From positions 6,251,001 to 6,315,000 of the forward strand of contig JAVTVX010000012.1 in the NCBI GenBank assembly GCA_033439265.1: a stretch of 64,000 nucleotides of DNA, given 5' to 3'. A program made the translations under genes and the position numbers. Source of the DNA: Dillenia suffruticosa. Its lineage: Eukaryota > Streptophyta > Magnoliopsida > Dilleniales > Dilleniaceae. Below, piece after piece: positions 54,053-64,000 of this stretch (within the stretch, counting starts at the first letter, position 1; the number at the start of each line of letters is the position of its first letter). Below the pieces are notes generated by a model that did no database searches, was not told where the DNA came from, and saw only the letters and a program-made list of their open reading frames with translations.

Positions 54053-57000
54053 CCATGGTCTCAATTTCGACTAATCTGAAGAGGTTTGATCCAATCTAAA
54101 GCTGAAGAAAGAATGACCTGATGTCTGAGACTAAGAAGTATGAAGGATTCTAAAATCAAGAGGTCTGAATCTTTCTTCTCATTTTTCCAGGGCTTTGAAA
54201 AGCTCACTCAAACCTCATATGAGACGAAGAGATCAAGTTCTAAAGCTCTCTTTTTCTTTTTCATTTTTTTTTCTTTTTTCCCTTTACTCCTTAAAAAAAA
54301 GAAAAGAAAAAGAAAAAAAAAATCAGAGTAGCTCTTCCCATAAATGTGATTTTAGTGTTGGATTTTTGTTTGTGTAATTGAATCCTCAAAGTGCAATTTA
54401 ATTATGAATTTGCACATGTAAAATTATTGTGTTGGACTTGTTTCGAGTTTTCAAAGCATTATTTTATTCAGAAAACAATTTTAGTTCATAAAGCATGCAA
54501 AAAGCTTCAATTTTAGCTTTCACTCATAATTCTTTTGATTTTATTAAAAAAAGTATCATAATTTTTTCATTCTAGTAGAATCATGCAATTCGTGATTCCT
54601 TACTAAAATCCGTATTTTATAACACTCCGAATGCGTCAAGATAGACTCCTAATTGTTACTTCGGCCTTAAGATGTCATGCCTTACAAGCTTTCTCAAAGT
54701 CTTTTTGGGTCTTCCTCGACTTGTTGATATTCTTGGTTTCATATTCTATTGCTTCTCCTCAAACCAAACATTCACCTTAGCAATAGCATCTTTATGACAC
54801 TTTCTTTTTCCTTCTTCTTTCTATTTTTTGTATGTTGTTTTTTGATTGCCTAAAACTACACCCTGCAAACTTATCCCAGACTTAGAATTATATGAATTTC
54901 CTTCTAACTTAATTAGAATCACAGGGTCATTTGACATCCTAAAAAAGGCTCCTCGTCTAATTAGTTTTGCCCAAATTATATGTACAAAGCTTCCCCAATG
55001 TTCAAACATTTCTGTATCTGTCTTGAGGAATTGAAAGCATACAGTACCACATTAAGCAGTCAATTACTCCAAAAGTCTGAATAGATGGAAGTGATGTATT
55101 TATTATGTTGTAACTTAATAAAGATTGGGCCACAACTAGTAGGCTGCTAATCTTGAAGTCTTTTCCCCTCTTTTTTCTCCCTTTCACTTAGTATAGGGCC
55201 ATATCAGTACTTACATTACAAGCTAGTGTATGTTGTTCTACTACTTCATTCATGTTCACTTAGGTTTCTTTTTAGTCCCTATGATGCTTCTAAATGTGGT
55301 CTATTTCTGTTGAAGCTGCATCGCTGAAGTTCAACACACAAAGCCAAAGATCCTAAATAGCTCATAACAACCTATACTAGTAGAACGTAAAATGAAGAAG
55401 AGGAAAAGAGAAAATAAGGAAGAAAAAGATGGCTACGGAAGCATATTACTCCACTGTCAACAAACTTTCATAGCATGAGACAAGGGAAACTGATATCATA
55501 CCTGGAGAACTCCAACAAGTGGTGAAGAAGGCACGTCTCCAAAGACATGTATCAAAACAGTTGACATGGCTATAGATAGTGGTCTCAAGCTTGGTCTCAC
55601 ACAATGGAGACAGACATAGTTCACAGGAGCCTGCAAATATGAAGAGTTGCATCAGCCCGAAAATCGTAAGCCTGTTCATATTCCTTGCTTACCGAATCAT
55701 ATCAATAAGATAAAAAAAGGCTCACAAATTATCAATTTACAAAAAGAAAAAATACATTCCCATTGGCTACTCATATCTTCAGGCCCTAGCCTTGCTACAT
55801 TAATAAAACTACATATATGGGCATATGTTCTAGAATGTATTCTGAGAGGTGAAAATAAAACAGTCAAATACTAAAACATTCCACAAAATATCTAGACCAA
55901 GATGCAGATACATGCCAATTCATGCAAGATGAATGCCCAACATATAGTTATATAGCAAAACACACCTACAAATAAAACTGCTGAACAGATATTCTTATTA
56001 AACCACAACACAGTACCGACATTGCTGTCAACCAAAACATATTTTAGACTTCTACATTGCTCTCACTGCAAAAGTAATATCTTTTCAAGGCAACTTTTAC
56101 TTTCCTCTCCATGTCCAGATTGATCAAAAATGAGGTTTCCTCTGACTTCTACAATTGCAAATAAAATAACTAGGCATTGAAAGAAGTGAATCCATTTTGA
56201 TTACTCTACACTACCTGAATTCTCATTATGCTCATTTTATTTATGCAAGAAGCTTAGATTAGGTACCTGTTGGATTGAAGAGTTGACTTAGAAAGTTATA
56301 TCTGGACTCCTTGAATAATGGGATTGACAGTTTTTTGGCAGTTTCCTGTTTTGTATGATTCAATTAGATTGTTTCCTATTTTTGTAATCTAGAATAGTTT
56401 TCTATTTTTTGTGTGATTTGTTTAGATAGTTTCCTAGTTCCTGTAACCTAGAATAGTCTATATATTGCCTAGTACAATTTCATTCAATCTATGAGAAATA
56501 CAGAGAAATTATTCATCCCTGTTTTGTGTCAGCACCTCAAACAAATTCAAACAGTTTTTTCTAACATAACTCCAATGTTAGGTTGTGCATACACAACCTT
56601 GTTATCTACTCTCAACTAACCTACCATTTCAACTGTAGAATAACACTATACAATTGTACCAGTGCAAATGATATTTAACCTTTCTTTTTTTTTGGATCGA
56701 AAATGAAGTATAATTAGATGAATAAAGAACAGAAACTTATAAGGCAGTAGAAAAGTAGAGAAGGAAGTGGAAAAGAAATATATAAGGCACGCAGTAAACC
56801 AGTCCATGGGGTCTTGAATATACATTTAAGGAAAGAGGCTGAGAAGGATCTGGTGACCCAGAACAGAGTCTCAACCTACATGCCAAAAGATGGCAGCAGT
56901 TCGAGGAACTAACAATATCTTTGAAATTAATGGCACTATGATAAAGTTGAAAATCAAGTTTCCAAGCTATTCTTATCTAATACCTCACCCAAAAAAAGAG

Positions 57001-60000
57001 CTACCTTTTTGCTTTATTATACAAAAGATCTAATAAACGTGGATTCAATAAATAAGCAGCCAAGTGATGCACAGTATTTTCCCCCTACAGTTTTTAACAC
57101 TAGCAATCCACTTGATAGATCTCCGTGTTAATATGAGCCTAAGTTATTTGATATCATGGGAAACGGGACTGAGGCATGGGACACAATAAGGAGGAAGCAA
57201 ACCACCTCTCCCACTTTTAACTCAATGATGATATGCTGAGGCAAGCTTGCGAATTCATTATGAAGGAAAATAGCATGATCTTTGCCAGATTCTAAAGCCT
57301 TTAACTCACTCAAGCATCATACTGATAATTACTGTTGCAGAAACAGACATAGTAACTCCTATTATTGGGGGAAAAAAGAAACATATTCCAAGAAAGAGAA
57401 TAAGTACCGATCAGCACACATTGAGGTAGCACCAAGTTCCAAGAACAGATAAAAAAGTAATATCAACGTGGGATCTGGTTAAGAAGAATTATCCGTATGA
57501 CTTTTCATATAGAAAAGGTTCCATTCTCTAAGACATTATTTTGTAATACAGCTTCTTCATTTTTTTTTCTTTGGGGTTGGAGGAATTTGGAAAGTGAATT
57601 TTTTGCTTACCTGTGTTGCAAAGACAAGAAGCTCCCCAATGGCGAAAAGGACAATGAAACCAGACAAGCTCCTTAGAGTAAATGCACTAAAGCAAAACAC
57701 AGCACCCAGAAATGTTGCTCCAGAAAGAAGCTGAAATCAGTCATCGATTACTTATTTTAAGAGTCAAGGCATTAGCATAAAGTAAAAGTCATAAATTTAA
57801 AAGTCAATAATTTATGAAAATGATGACTATCTTATCCCAGTTGATTTTCAAAAAAAAAAAGAAGAAAAAGACAGAATCAAATATGAAATGTTCTCCAACC
57901 ATTCAACTGACTCAAACCAATTAAATGGAACTCTTCTGCAGCTGGTCTTAATTTACAGCCTCGTAGTCATACCGTTCTTTTTTTGGGTCTATCTGTGGCT
58001 CTATCATGCTTTTAACATTACTATCACTGATTCTCTGAAAAGCACATTGATAGCCTTCGGCCTGATACAAATCAACACAACTATGTTTAAAACTTTCTTA
58101 CTTCGTCTACCGAGCCATCTCCAATTTCTTTGAATGTGCTTCCTTATTCCACCATTTCATTGAACAACTCACCATTCAAGTTAGAGTCTACCCATCCAAT
58201 AACATTGTTGCTTAGGTTGTTTCTTCTCTGTTCAATCTTGTGGTACAGAATTGGCAGCATGAGAATTGCACTGAAATTAGTCAGGGCAAAAGCCACAAAT
58301 TCTCATGTATGCTGCTCTTCAGAATAGGCAAAAGAAAGGGAAACTACAACAAGGCAAGTAGTCAAAATGAAAGAAAAAATAAAAACAAAAGCAAACCCCT
58401 TAAAGTCCTATGGCAATAATCACCCTCAAGGTGGGGTTGAAAATTTGACAAAGGGACATTAGTGGGCTCCTTAGTCTCTCTGCAAGGAGATTGCATCTTT
58501 TGGAATGTGAACTAGCACACAAGAGAATGACCTAGAAGTGGACCATTTCTTTAGCTTCTTTGAAATGTTGGAGGTGGTCTAGATGAATTTGAGCTGGGAA
58601 AAAATCGAGGTCAGAAGGGGTCACACCAAGAGGGACCTTTGAGGTCAAGAGATACTAGAATATGCTTAGATTGAACTTTAGGGACTAAGAGGTGGTTATC
58701 TTTTCCTTGGAGGTTTGTTTGGAAGCCCTCCTCCCCTAAGAGTTGTCATTTTTATGAAAGGGGCTAGATTAGGAAAGGATTTTGACTCAAGATAATCTTC
58801 AAATATGGGGCATTGTTTTGGTAAATAGCTATACGTCATGCTAAAGAAAGTTCAAGTTTGTAGATCACTTTCTTCTTTATTGCACATGGACTCATTCTTG
58901 TGGAAGAAAATTTTATCTCTTTTGCACTTCTGTTGGTGATTTCAAGCAAGTGGTGTTAGGGTTTCTACAATAAAGAGAAGAATTGTTAGGATGATCCCTC
59001 TACCCATCTTTTGGTTGGTTTGGAGGGAAAAGGATAGAAGAATTTTTTTAGGTGCAAAGAGATGCTCGATGGCTTATGTGGATAAATTTTATAGTCTTTG
59101 TATTTTTTGACGACTTCTAAATCTATTAAAATATTACATTATTGCTATTAATACTACTATTACCACTATTACCAATATTATTTATTATTATCATTATTAC
59201 TATTATTATTATTATTATTACTATTATTATTATCACTTTATTTTATTTGTTTATGTTTCCCTAATTCGTTTATATATTATTATTTGAAGAACTCCACTGT
59301 AACCGGTCCCAAGTCCGGATAAAGGAGTAGGGTTGCGGTAGTTCGACAGCTAGCATAAAACCTTTTGTCAAATGGAAAATGAGAGACAAGTATATGAATA
59401 CTTTTGGGGCGTTTCCCCCTTAGCGACGCGTTACATCAGACTCCGTATGTAGCGATAATTTAACAAGGGACCCTAGGGTGCGGATAAATAAATTAGTCCA
59501 CAAAGATAAGATTCGACTAGCAACTTGGAACATAGGATCTTTGACCGGCAAGTTAGGAGAAATAGGAAAAACAATAAATAGACGAAAGATTCATATCATA
59601 TGTTTTCAAGAAACTAAGTAGGTTGGGGAGAAGGATAAAGTAGTAAAACCTTATCGTCATAAGATTTGGTATACAGGTAGGGATAGAACTAAGAATGAGG
59701 TAAGAATAATTGTGCATAAAGATCTATTAGAAGATGTAATAGAGATAAAAAGGAAGGGAGATAGAATTATGCTCGTCAAGTTAGTAGATAGAGAAAACGT
59801 AGTTAATATAGTCAATGTGTATGCGTCTCAAATAGATATAGATGCAACTAGTAAAAGACATTTTTGGGAAGAGTTAGATGAATTTATACAATTCATACCT
59901 AATAGAGAGAAGTTATTTATTAGAGGAGATTTAAATCGACATGTAGAAAAGAGGAATGAGGGATTCGAAACAGTACATGGAAACTTTGGATTTGATTGTA

Positions 60001-63000
60001 GGAATGAGGCGGGAGGCACCATTTTAGAGTTCACTGCAACATTCGATCTAATACTTATAAACACCATTTTTAAGAAAAAAAAAACACATTTAGTTACATA
60101 TAGAAGTGGGTCTAATGTTAGTCAAATAGATTTCTTTCTTACTAGGAGAAATGATAGAACGAAATGTAAGGATTGTAAAGTTATACCGGGCGAGTGTAGC
60201 AACTCAATATAGATTTAGTTTTAGATCTACGTGTCTAAAAGGCGAAAGAAGTACCGTCCATTTGTAGAGCCAAGAATTAAGTAGTGAAATCTAAAAGGAG
60301 AAAATGTGATGGCTTTTAGAGATAAATTAATTCAAGTGACAAATTGGTCCACTGATGATGATTCGGAAACAATGTGGAGAGAGATATCTAATAACATTAT
60401 GAGCATAGGTAAGGAGATTCTTGGTGTATCTAACGGTCATGTCCCAATAAGCAAAGAATTATGGTGGTGGAATGAAAAAATTCAAATGGCTATCCGTACC
60501 AAACGAGAGTGTTATAGGAATCTTAAAGGTAATAGTAATAGTGATGCATATGACAAATACAAAAATATAAAAAAATGTGAAAATGAGTATCTAAGAGTCA
60601 AAGAGCAAAGTGTATAATGAACTATACAAGAGATTGGATACTAAAGTCGGAGAGAGAGAGATCTACGGAATTGCCAAGTTAAGGGAAAGAAAGGGTAAAA
60701 ATCTAAATGGTGTTAAGTGCATTAAAGTGATACTAATAATATACTTGTAAAGAATGAGGATATAAGAAAGCGTTAGCGTGATTATTTTGACGATTTCTTT
60801 AATTTTAAGAGTACAACAGATATAGGAAATATCGAAATATCTGTAAAAGAGATTAATAGAGATTTTAAATGTAAGATTCGCCCTCATGAAGTGAAGGAGA
60901 CTCTAAAAAGAGTGAAGAATAATAAAGCCATAGGATCTAATGGCATTCCTATAGAAGTGTGGAAATGTTTGGGTGAATTTGGTATTAAAGTGTTACCAGA
61001 TATTTTTAATAAAATTTGAAAAACGAAGAGAATGCCCCTATATGGAGGAAGAATGTAATTGTATCGCTATATAAGAATAAATGAAACATACAAGATTGCT
61101 TCATCTATGGAGGAATTAAACTTATAAGCCATACCATGAAACTATGGGAGAGAGTTATAGAATATAGATTGAGATCGAAGATAAATGTATCTCAAAAGCA
61201 ATTTGGATTTATGTCAGGAACATCTACCACAGAAGCAAACCACTTATTAAGACATTTAATGAAAACATATAAAGTATAGAAGAAAGGCCTACATATGGTA
61301 TTCATTGACCTAGAGAAAACATATGATGGGGTTCCTAGAGACTTACTGTGGCGGACGCTGATGAAGAAAGGGATATCCTTGAGATACATTAATCTCATTA
61401 GAGATATGTATGAGGGAGCTGTAACTGGCGTAAGAACTTGCGGGGGTTTGATCGATAGTTTTCTCATTAACATTAGACTCCATCAAGAATCCGCATTAAG
61501 TCCACTTCTCTTTGCAATAATGATAGACGAGATCACAAAAAATATCCAAGATGAAATACTATGGTGTATACTTTTTGCAGATGATATAGTGCTAGTTGAT
61601 GAAACTAGCAAGAGTGTTAGTGCTAAATTAGAATTATGGACACTCACACTAGAGTCCAGAAGTTTAGATTGAGTAGATCGAAAACCGAGCATATGAGATA
61701 TAGGTTTAGCAACAGTTATGGAATGATGAAGAAACGATTATATTAGATGGACAAGATGTACCAAAAAATGAACGATTTAGATATTTAGGTTCCATCATTC
61801 AAAACGATGGCAATATAGATGGAGATGTGAATCATAGGATTTAAGCGAGTTGAATGAAATGGAGAAGGGCATCCAGAGTTCTTTGTGATTGCATGATGCC
61901 TTTACATTTGAAGGAAAAGTTCTATAAAATCGCGGTTAAACCTACACTATTGTATGATATTGAATGTTGGGCTATTAAACAACAACAATAACAAAAGATG
62001 ACTGTAACAGAAATGAGGATATTTAGGTGGATGCGTGGAAAAACCAGAAGAGATAGAATTAAAAATGAAGAGATTTGTAACAAGTTGGGAGTTAGTTCAA
62101 TTGTAAATAAGATGCGAGAGTGTCGTCTGAGGTGGTTTGTGCATGTGCAAAGAAGACCCAAAGATGCACCGGTTCGGAGAACCGAGAATTTAAATATAGA
62201 AAATTAGTAAAATATAGAGGTAAACCGCTGAAAACTTGGATACAAGTTATCCATAAAAATATAGAAGTTAAGGGTTTAGAAAAGGAAATGCTCTTGGATA
62301 GGAATGGATAACGTAGAAAAATCTGCACAAATTAAACCAATATATTTTAGATATTTATCTATTGATTTATTTATTTATTTTTATTTTCTTTTTATTTTAT
62401 ATATATATTTTTTAATTTCATTTTTCTTTTCTCTATCTTTTTCAAATTTGTCACTCAAATGGTCGACCCCAAATATTTAGATTAAATCTCAGTTTGTTAT
62501 TGTTGTTGTTATTATTCTAAATCTATTAAAACTTTGGTAGATGTCAATTTATAGATTCTTTATCATTGTAGTCTACATGGGTAAGCACCTCCTTGGTACA
62601 CTCCCCTTGTTTTCTTCATCCAAAAAAAAAAAAAAAACTCCCCGTCCCAGTTGAGAGACAAAGGAAGCGACCCTAATATTAAGTATTGCATAGTGTACTT
62701 CTGTGCTTTGAAAGAGACCTTAATTAAACAGATCTAGAATAAGGCAGGCAGCCTTCTTGGCACCAAAATCAGAGAACACCTTATCCAAGATACTACTATA
62801 TAATGTCAAAACCTTGATAAATAAAGTGGAAGCCCATCAAGAAACAAAGTATAGGAAATACACACACCAGGAGGAATTTAGAAAACCAATGCCAGAGAGT
62901 TCACCTTAAAAGCATTAGAAATAGTGGCACTCATATAATCAAGAACATAACCGCCAGCCAACGTTCCGAAGACACCACATATGATTGTAATACCTCCAAA

Positions 63001-63621
63001 CGTCATATCAGCATTGTTCTGTTAATAGCCTCAAGTAAAATCAGTTCCAGAATTATAGAGAGTAAATTTAAATGCATGGTACTGAAATGAAAAAAAAAAA
63101 TGTTAATATCAAAGAACAAGAAGAGTAATAATAGCCAGTGATGTCACAATTGTAATTTCACTTGGCTTTACCATATGATAGATGTTAAAACCAGCTTTTG
63201 GCCCCCAATATGAATAAGCACCTATGACGAAATTGTATGATATGTAACCTGCAAAAAGCCAATTACATACAGCAATTCAGAACATAATCTACACATGCCA
63301 GTGATCTTATAAAACTCCAAATCTAAAGCCATTAGAATCGATAATAATAAAAATCATTTATAGAAACAGAAAAATGAACTAAATTACATCACTGTATCAA
63401 GATACAAGCAAAGTATTATTTAATTAAACATCCATAAGATTTGTCTCAGTTTAATTCAAACATCTTTTTATCTGCAGTAAAGAAAATGTAAACATGTAGA
63501 GAGAGCATGAGAGTGAGATGTACCTAGAACATTTACAATATAAACTTTATCCAGCAAGAGCACTTTCATGTCTTTGATGAACATGGACAACTGATTCAAA
63601 ATTTTAAGTCCATCTTTTGAC
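51189..63621 (-). CDS. Spinster-like sphingolipid/MFS transporter, C-terminal part (5' end beyond the window)
   Basis: Seven exons with matching phases: 63524-63621, 63172-63248, 62905-63018, 57611-57730, 55502-55630, 53158-53236 and 51189-51301, giving about 243 C-terminal residues; earlier exons are outside the window or not recognisable. The order reads KVLLLDKVYIVNVLG, YISYNFVIGAYSYWGPKAGF, NNADMTFGGITIICGVFGTL, LLSGATFLGAVFCFSAFTLR, APVNYVCLHCVRPSLRPLSI, HVFGDVPSSPLVGVLQ, ALILTSVLFLAAGFWFVG and the acidic cytosolic tail ending KPLLEDEAVIQHG. This matches plant homologues of Spinster, 12-helix major-facilitator proteins (putative sphingolipid transport at endomembranes); roughly the last six helices are here. 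The 5.2-kb intron 57731-62904 holds nested LINEs, and other introns hold a hAT-like element, a SINE and a solo LTR; all splice sites remain intact. Confidence 0.92.
51808..52840. mobile_element. hAT-like non-autonomous element in a transporter intron
   Basis: Ends are 17-bp inverted repeats matching at 16 of 17: CAAGGTTGTTAAACTCA (51808-51824) and, reversed from 52840-52824, CAGGGTTGTTAAACTCA. Length 1033 bp. Flanking 8-mers TTTTAGAG and TTTGTGAA match only partly, so a target-site duplication is weak. No transposase is present. The minus-strand interior has an ATG-led open stretch (52549 downward) starting MGQWTGNSRGSREVRSS with a donor-like GTGAGA, possibly captured gene sequence. Confidence 0.6.
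53731..53910 (+). mobile_element. SINE copy in a transporter intron
   Basis: Well preserved: GGTTCGGTGGTCGGGCATTC head, GAGGTCTCGAGTTCGAACTC (B-box-like), TGACTTGGGAGAATCAACCC, CCGGATTAATCGGACAAAAC, CCGGATACCAGTTGGTGAAA and an A-rich end. The most GC-rich and probably youngest-looking member of the family here. Confidence 0.65.
54015..54046. repeat. (GA)n microsatellite
   Basis: About 32 bp of GA repeats in a transporter intron. Confidence 0.95.
56268..56566 (+). mobile_element. Probable solo LTR (Copia-like)
   Basis: A ~299-bp block starts TGTTGGATTGAAGAG and ends TTTTTTCTAACA, with TG...CA ends and short inverted termini (TGTTGGA/TCTAACA). It contains repeated AGTTTCCTATTTT-like words, a TATA-like CTATATATTGCC and an AATACAGAGAAATTATTC stretch, as in leader-proximal parts of plant Copia LTRs. 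No second LTR or internal region nearby. The flanking 5-mers (GTACC, TAACT) do not match well, so the call rests on structure. Confidence 0.55.
58420..62637 (+). mobile_element. L1-type LINE 3' relic, interrupted by an RTE LINE
   Basis: Plus-strand translation near 58703 gives FPWRFVWKPSSPK and near 58990-59045 gives MIPLPIFWLVWREKDRRIF, both recognisable from the zinc-binding reverse-transcriptase tail (zf-RVT) of plant L1 elements. Frames are broken by stops. The sequence resumes after the inserted RTE copy and ends in a 16-bp poly-A run at 62622-62637. The 5' end is not clear; 58420 is an estimate. Confidence 0.65.
59115..62531 (+). mobile_element. Nearly full-length RTE-type LINE with perfect 17-bp target-site duplication
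   Basis: Body 59132-62514, flanked by identical TTCTAAATCTATTAAAA at 59115-59131 and 62515-62531. The 5' part has an ATT-rich microsatellite, then a typical leader (ACCGGTCCCAAGTCCGGATA). An endonuclease domain (EEP type) begins near 59518 (LATWNIGSLTGKLGEIGKT), with GDLNRH and an SQIDFFLTRR box near 60120-60150. The reverse transcriptase follows with MVFIDLEKTYDGVPRDLLWR and CILFADDIVLVDET, then LRWFVHVQRRPKDAPVRR. The 3' tail is TTG/TTA repeats. At least one stop (after CFQETK) and several frameshifts make it inactive. It lies within an L1 relic inside a transporter intron. Confidence 0.93.
62638..62904. other. Remainder of the large transporter intron
   Basis: Sequence between the L1 poly-A run and exon 62905-63018; no feature recognised. 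Confidence 0.6.
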
Positions 63622-64000
63622 CTATCGAGAGAAAAAAGAAGCATTTTCCATCAAAAGCTTACATAGATAAGCACTTTAAGCAATAGAATGAACACATGAC
63701 TTGAACGAAAATGTTTACATGCTCAGTTAACTTGTCCTGACATTGAACAATCAGAAGAAATCAGCAAATGGCCAAACAGCCATAATTAAAACAAACATTA
63801 TATATGGCTAATACAATTTTATGTATCCAAGTAGAGAAATATCAATTTGCATTTTCTAAGCCGATATTTCATGAGTTTTTAAGGACTTGTTGCACCTCCT
63901 GGCCATCCCTAGAATCAATACAGAATCTTCCAGTTAATTGAGAACCACAAATCACATGGCAAAAAGTTCATTTTAAAACATAATTTCGAGATAGTCCATG
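63622..64000. other. Transporter intron at the window edge
   Basis: Upstream of the first visible transporter exon. I looked for the preceding exon here and did not find a segment with the expected protein character. Confidence 0.55.

Noticed and set aside
54560..54780. Possible further LINE tail fragment on the minus strand
   Set aside because: A GRPKKT-like reading is too short and broken to support a call.

Overview
This 64 kb window is nuclear DNA of a flowering plant, most likely a eudicot. It is AT-rich, has GT-AG introns and long intergenic stretches, carries many (GA)n/(CT)n microsatellites, and holds plant-specific families: a PLS-class PPR protein, a subgroup IVa bHLH factor, the plant kinesin KIN-8B and a Spinster-type transporter. 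I cannot name the species. No prokaryotic features, CRISPR array or intact tRNA/rRNA gene was seen. I found no evidence of a wholly new biological system; the unusual content is duplicated gene pieces and layered transposons.

Layout. 1-1.8 kb: a complete intronless ubiquitin-eS31 (RPS27a) gene on the minus strand with a classic ribosomal-protein promoter; its 3' end is duplicated just downstream. 1.8-13.7 kb: gene-poor, with SINE-like copies and one orphan copy of a bHLH last exon at 7.9 kb. 13.7-15.2 kb: a four-exon bHLH gene (318 aa). 18.6-22.2 kb: a broken copy of a WDR5-like gene. 22.3-23.9 kb: an intronless PPR gene (555 aa, E/E+ type). 24.3-27.5 kb: a terminal-inverted-repeat element split by an RTE-type LINE. 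28.2-30.6 kb: an older RTE LINE relic. 31.0-34.8 kb: the parental WDR5-like gene, two exons, with a one-base frame problem in a C/G homopolymer near its start. 38.4-45.6 kb: a fifteen-exon kinesin KIN-8B gene (704 aa). 46-51 kb: intergenic. 51.2-63.6 kb: the last seven coding exons of a Spinster-like sphingolipid/MFS transporter running off the right edge; its introns hold a hAT-like element, a solo LTR, a SINE and an L1 LINE relic containing a nearly full-length RTE LINE with a perfect 17-bp target-site duplication.

All host genes lie on the minus strand, each presumably with its own promoter; no operon-like or pathway link joins them. The functions are housekeeping and regulatory: ribosome/ubiquitin supply, bHLH transcription control, organelle RNA processing, H3K4 methylation, microtubule motor activity and lipid transport. 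Exon boundaries were read by hand from GT/AG sites and reading-frame phase; they have not been tested against transcripts.
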